Part shown: piece after piece, positions 15,304-16,137 of the stretch
Position numbering within the stretch: the first letter of the stretch is position 1
Layout of the letters: each line of letters begins with the position of its first letter
Assembly (NCBI GenBank): GCA_038133505.1
Contig: JAYPTI010000069.1
Coordinates: forward strand, 1-16,137
Source of the DNA: JAYQUR01 sp038133505
GTDB lineage: Bacteria; Pseudomonadota; Alphaproteobacteria; MPNO01; UBA830
Length of the DNA: 16,137 nucleotides
Direction of reading: 5' to 3'
Position numbers and translations under genes: made by a program
The notes under the pieces: generated by a model
The model's input: the letters and a program-made list of their open reading frames with translations, nothing else
Databases searched by the model: none
What the model was told of the DNA's origin: nothing

Positions 15304-16125
15304 CTATTTGTCTTGGACGACGGAGATATCGGGCGCGTCGACAGCCTTCATGCCGACGACGTGATAGCCGCTGTCAACATGGTGCACCTCGCCGGTGACG
15401 CCCGACGACAGGTGCGACAGCAGATAGAGCCCGGCCCCGCCGACGTCGTCCAGCGACGTGTTGCGCTTGAGCGGCGAGTTGTATTCGTTCCACTTGAGGA
15501 TGTAGCGGAAGTCGCCGATCCCCGATGCGGCAAGCGTCTTGATCGGGCCCGCCGAGATCGCGTTGACGCGAATGTTCTGGCCGCCGAGATCGACTGCGAG
15601 GTACTTCACGCTCGTCTCCAGCGCGGCCTTGGCGACGCCCATCACGTTGTAATGCGGCATCACGCGTTCCGCACCGGCGTAGGTCAGGGTCAGCAGGCTG
15701 CCGCCGCTCTCCATCATGGGGACGGCGCGCTGGCAGACCGCGGTGAACGAATAGCAGGAGATGTTCATCGTCCGCGCGAAATTGTCCGGCGACGTATCGA
15801 GATACCTGCCCTTGAGCTCGTCCTTGTCGGAGAAGGCGATGGCATGGACGACGAAATCGAGCCCGCCCCATTCGGACTTCAGCGTCTCGAACACCGCATC
15901 GATACTGGCGGCGTCCGTCACGTCGCACGGCAGGATCAGGTTCGAGCCCGTCGACTCCGCGAGCGGCCGGACGCGTTTTTCGAGCGCTTCGCCCTGAAAG
16001 GTGTAGGCGAGCTCCGCGCCGTGTTCGTGGAGCGTCTTGCTGATTCCCCAAGCGATCGACCGATCGTTGGCGACGCCCATGATCAGGCCGCGTTTACCCT
16101 TCATCAAGGCGCCGGCGTCCGACAT
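15304..16125 (-). CDS. fabI: Enoyl-[acyl-carrier-protein] reductase (NADH)
   Basis: A 273-residue short-chain dehydrogenase/reductase of the FabI type, which completes each fatty-acid elongation cycle by reducing trans-2-enoyl-ACP. The nucleotide-binding loop is GVANDRSIAWGI (17-28). The catalytic residues follow the FabI pattern Y149...Y159-x6-K166 in YAGAERVMPHYNVMGVAK. At the position of E. coli Gly93, in the triclosan pocket, it has Ala97 (HAIAFSD). The ATG at 16125 is supported by GAGGA on the minus strand, ending 4 bases ahead. The window ends 12 bases upstream, so its promoter is not visible. It is transcribed with aroC downstream. Confidence 0.96.
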   Translation of the reverse strand: MSDAGALMKGKRGLIMGVANDRSIAWGISKTLHEHGAELAYTFQGEALEKRVRPLAESTGSNLILPCDVTDAASIDAVFETLKSEWGGLDFVVHAIAFSDKDELKGRYLDTSPDNFARTMNISCYSFTAVCQRAVPMMESGGSLLTLTYAGAERVMPHYNVMGVAKAALETSVKYLAVDLGGQNIRVNAISAGPIKTLAASGIGDFRYILKWNEYNSPLKRNTSLDDVGGAGLYLLSHLSSGVTGEVHHVDSGYHVVGMKAVDAPDISVVQDK

Positions 16126-16137
16126 CTAGTCCTCGCT

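Overview
The window is high-GC DNA (roughly two-thirds G+C by eye) with dense, tightly packed bacterial genes. Gene content and order point to an alphaproteobacterium: histone-deacetylase-like gene, xseB, ispA, dxs, tlyA and an rRNA uracil methyltransferase run on the plus strand, with fabI-aroC facing them on the minus strand. I cannot name a genus. A run of ten Ns at 13495-13504 shows that this is a draft scaffold, which matters for two of the oddities below.

Layout. (1) 1-2301, minus: the first 767 codons of a molybdopterin oxidoreductase, best matched to SoeA (cytoplasmic sulfite dehydrogenase), running off the left edge. (2) 2473-3339, plus: a metallo-beta-lactamase-fold protein of the ETHE1/Blh (persulfide dioxygenase-like) group, divergent from soeA across a 171-base regulatory gap. 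Persulfide oxidation yields sulfite, and a Soe enzyme would oxidise that sulfite, so the pair reads as a sulfide-disposal module. (3) 3384-7898, minus: a two-gene efflux operon, a periplasmic adaptor followed 6 bases later by a 1065-residue RND (HAE1-type) pump. (4) 7899-8153: intergenic region with a good promoter candidate and two perfect dyads for the efflux operon. (5) 8154-14226, plus: six co-directional genes (deacetylase-like, xseB, ispA, dxs, tlyA, 23S rRNA uracil methyltransferase). ispA and dxs supply the isoprenoid pathway; tlyA and the methyltransferase modify rRNA. (6) 14229-16125, minus: fabI then aroC, 4 bases apart, converging on the methyltransferase with only 2 bases between the stop codons.

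Most of the window is ordinary core-genome content and I do not see a previously undescribed system. The points most worth a second look are: the tlyA reading frame, which has no ATG/GTG/TTG at its expected start but has a strong ribosome binding site 8 bases ahead of an ACG codon; the divergent sulfur pair with dyads between the genes; and the promoter/operator architecture ahead of the efflux operon. No tRNA, rRNA, CRISPR array, insertion sequence or prophage signal was found.
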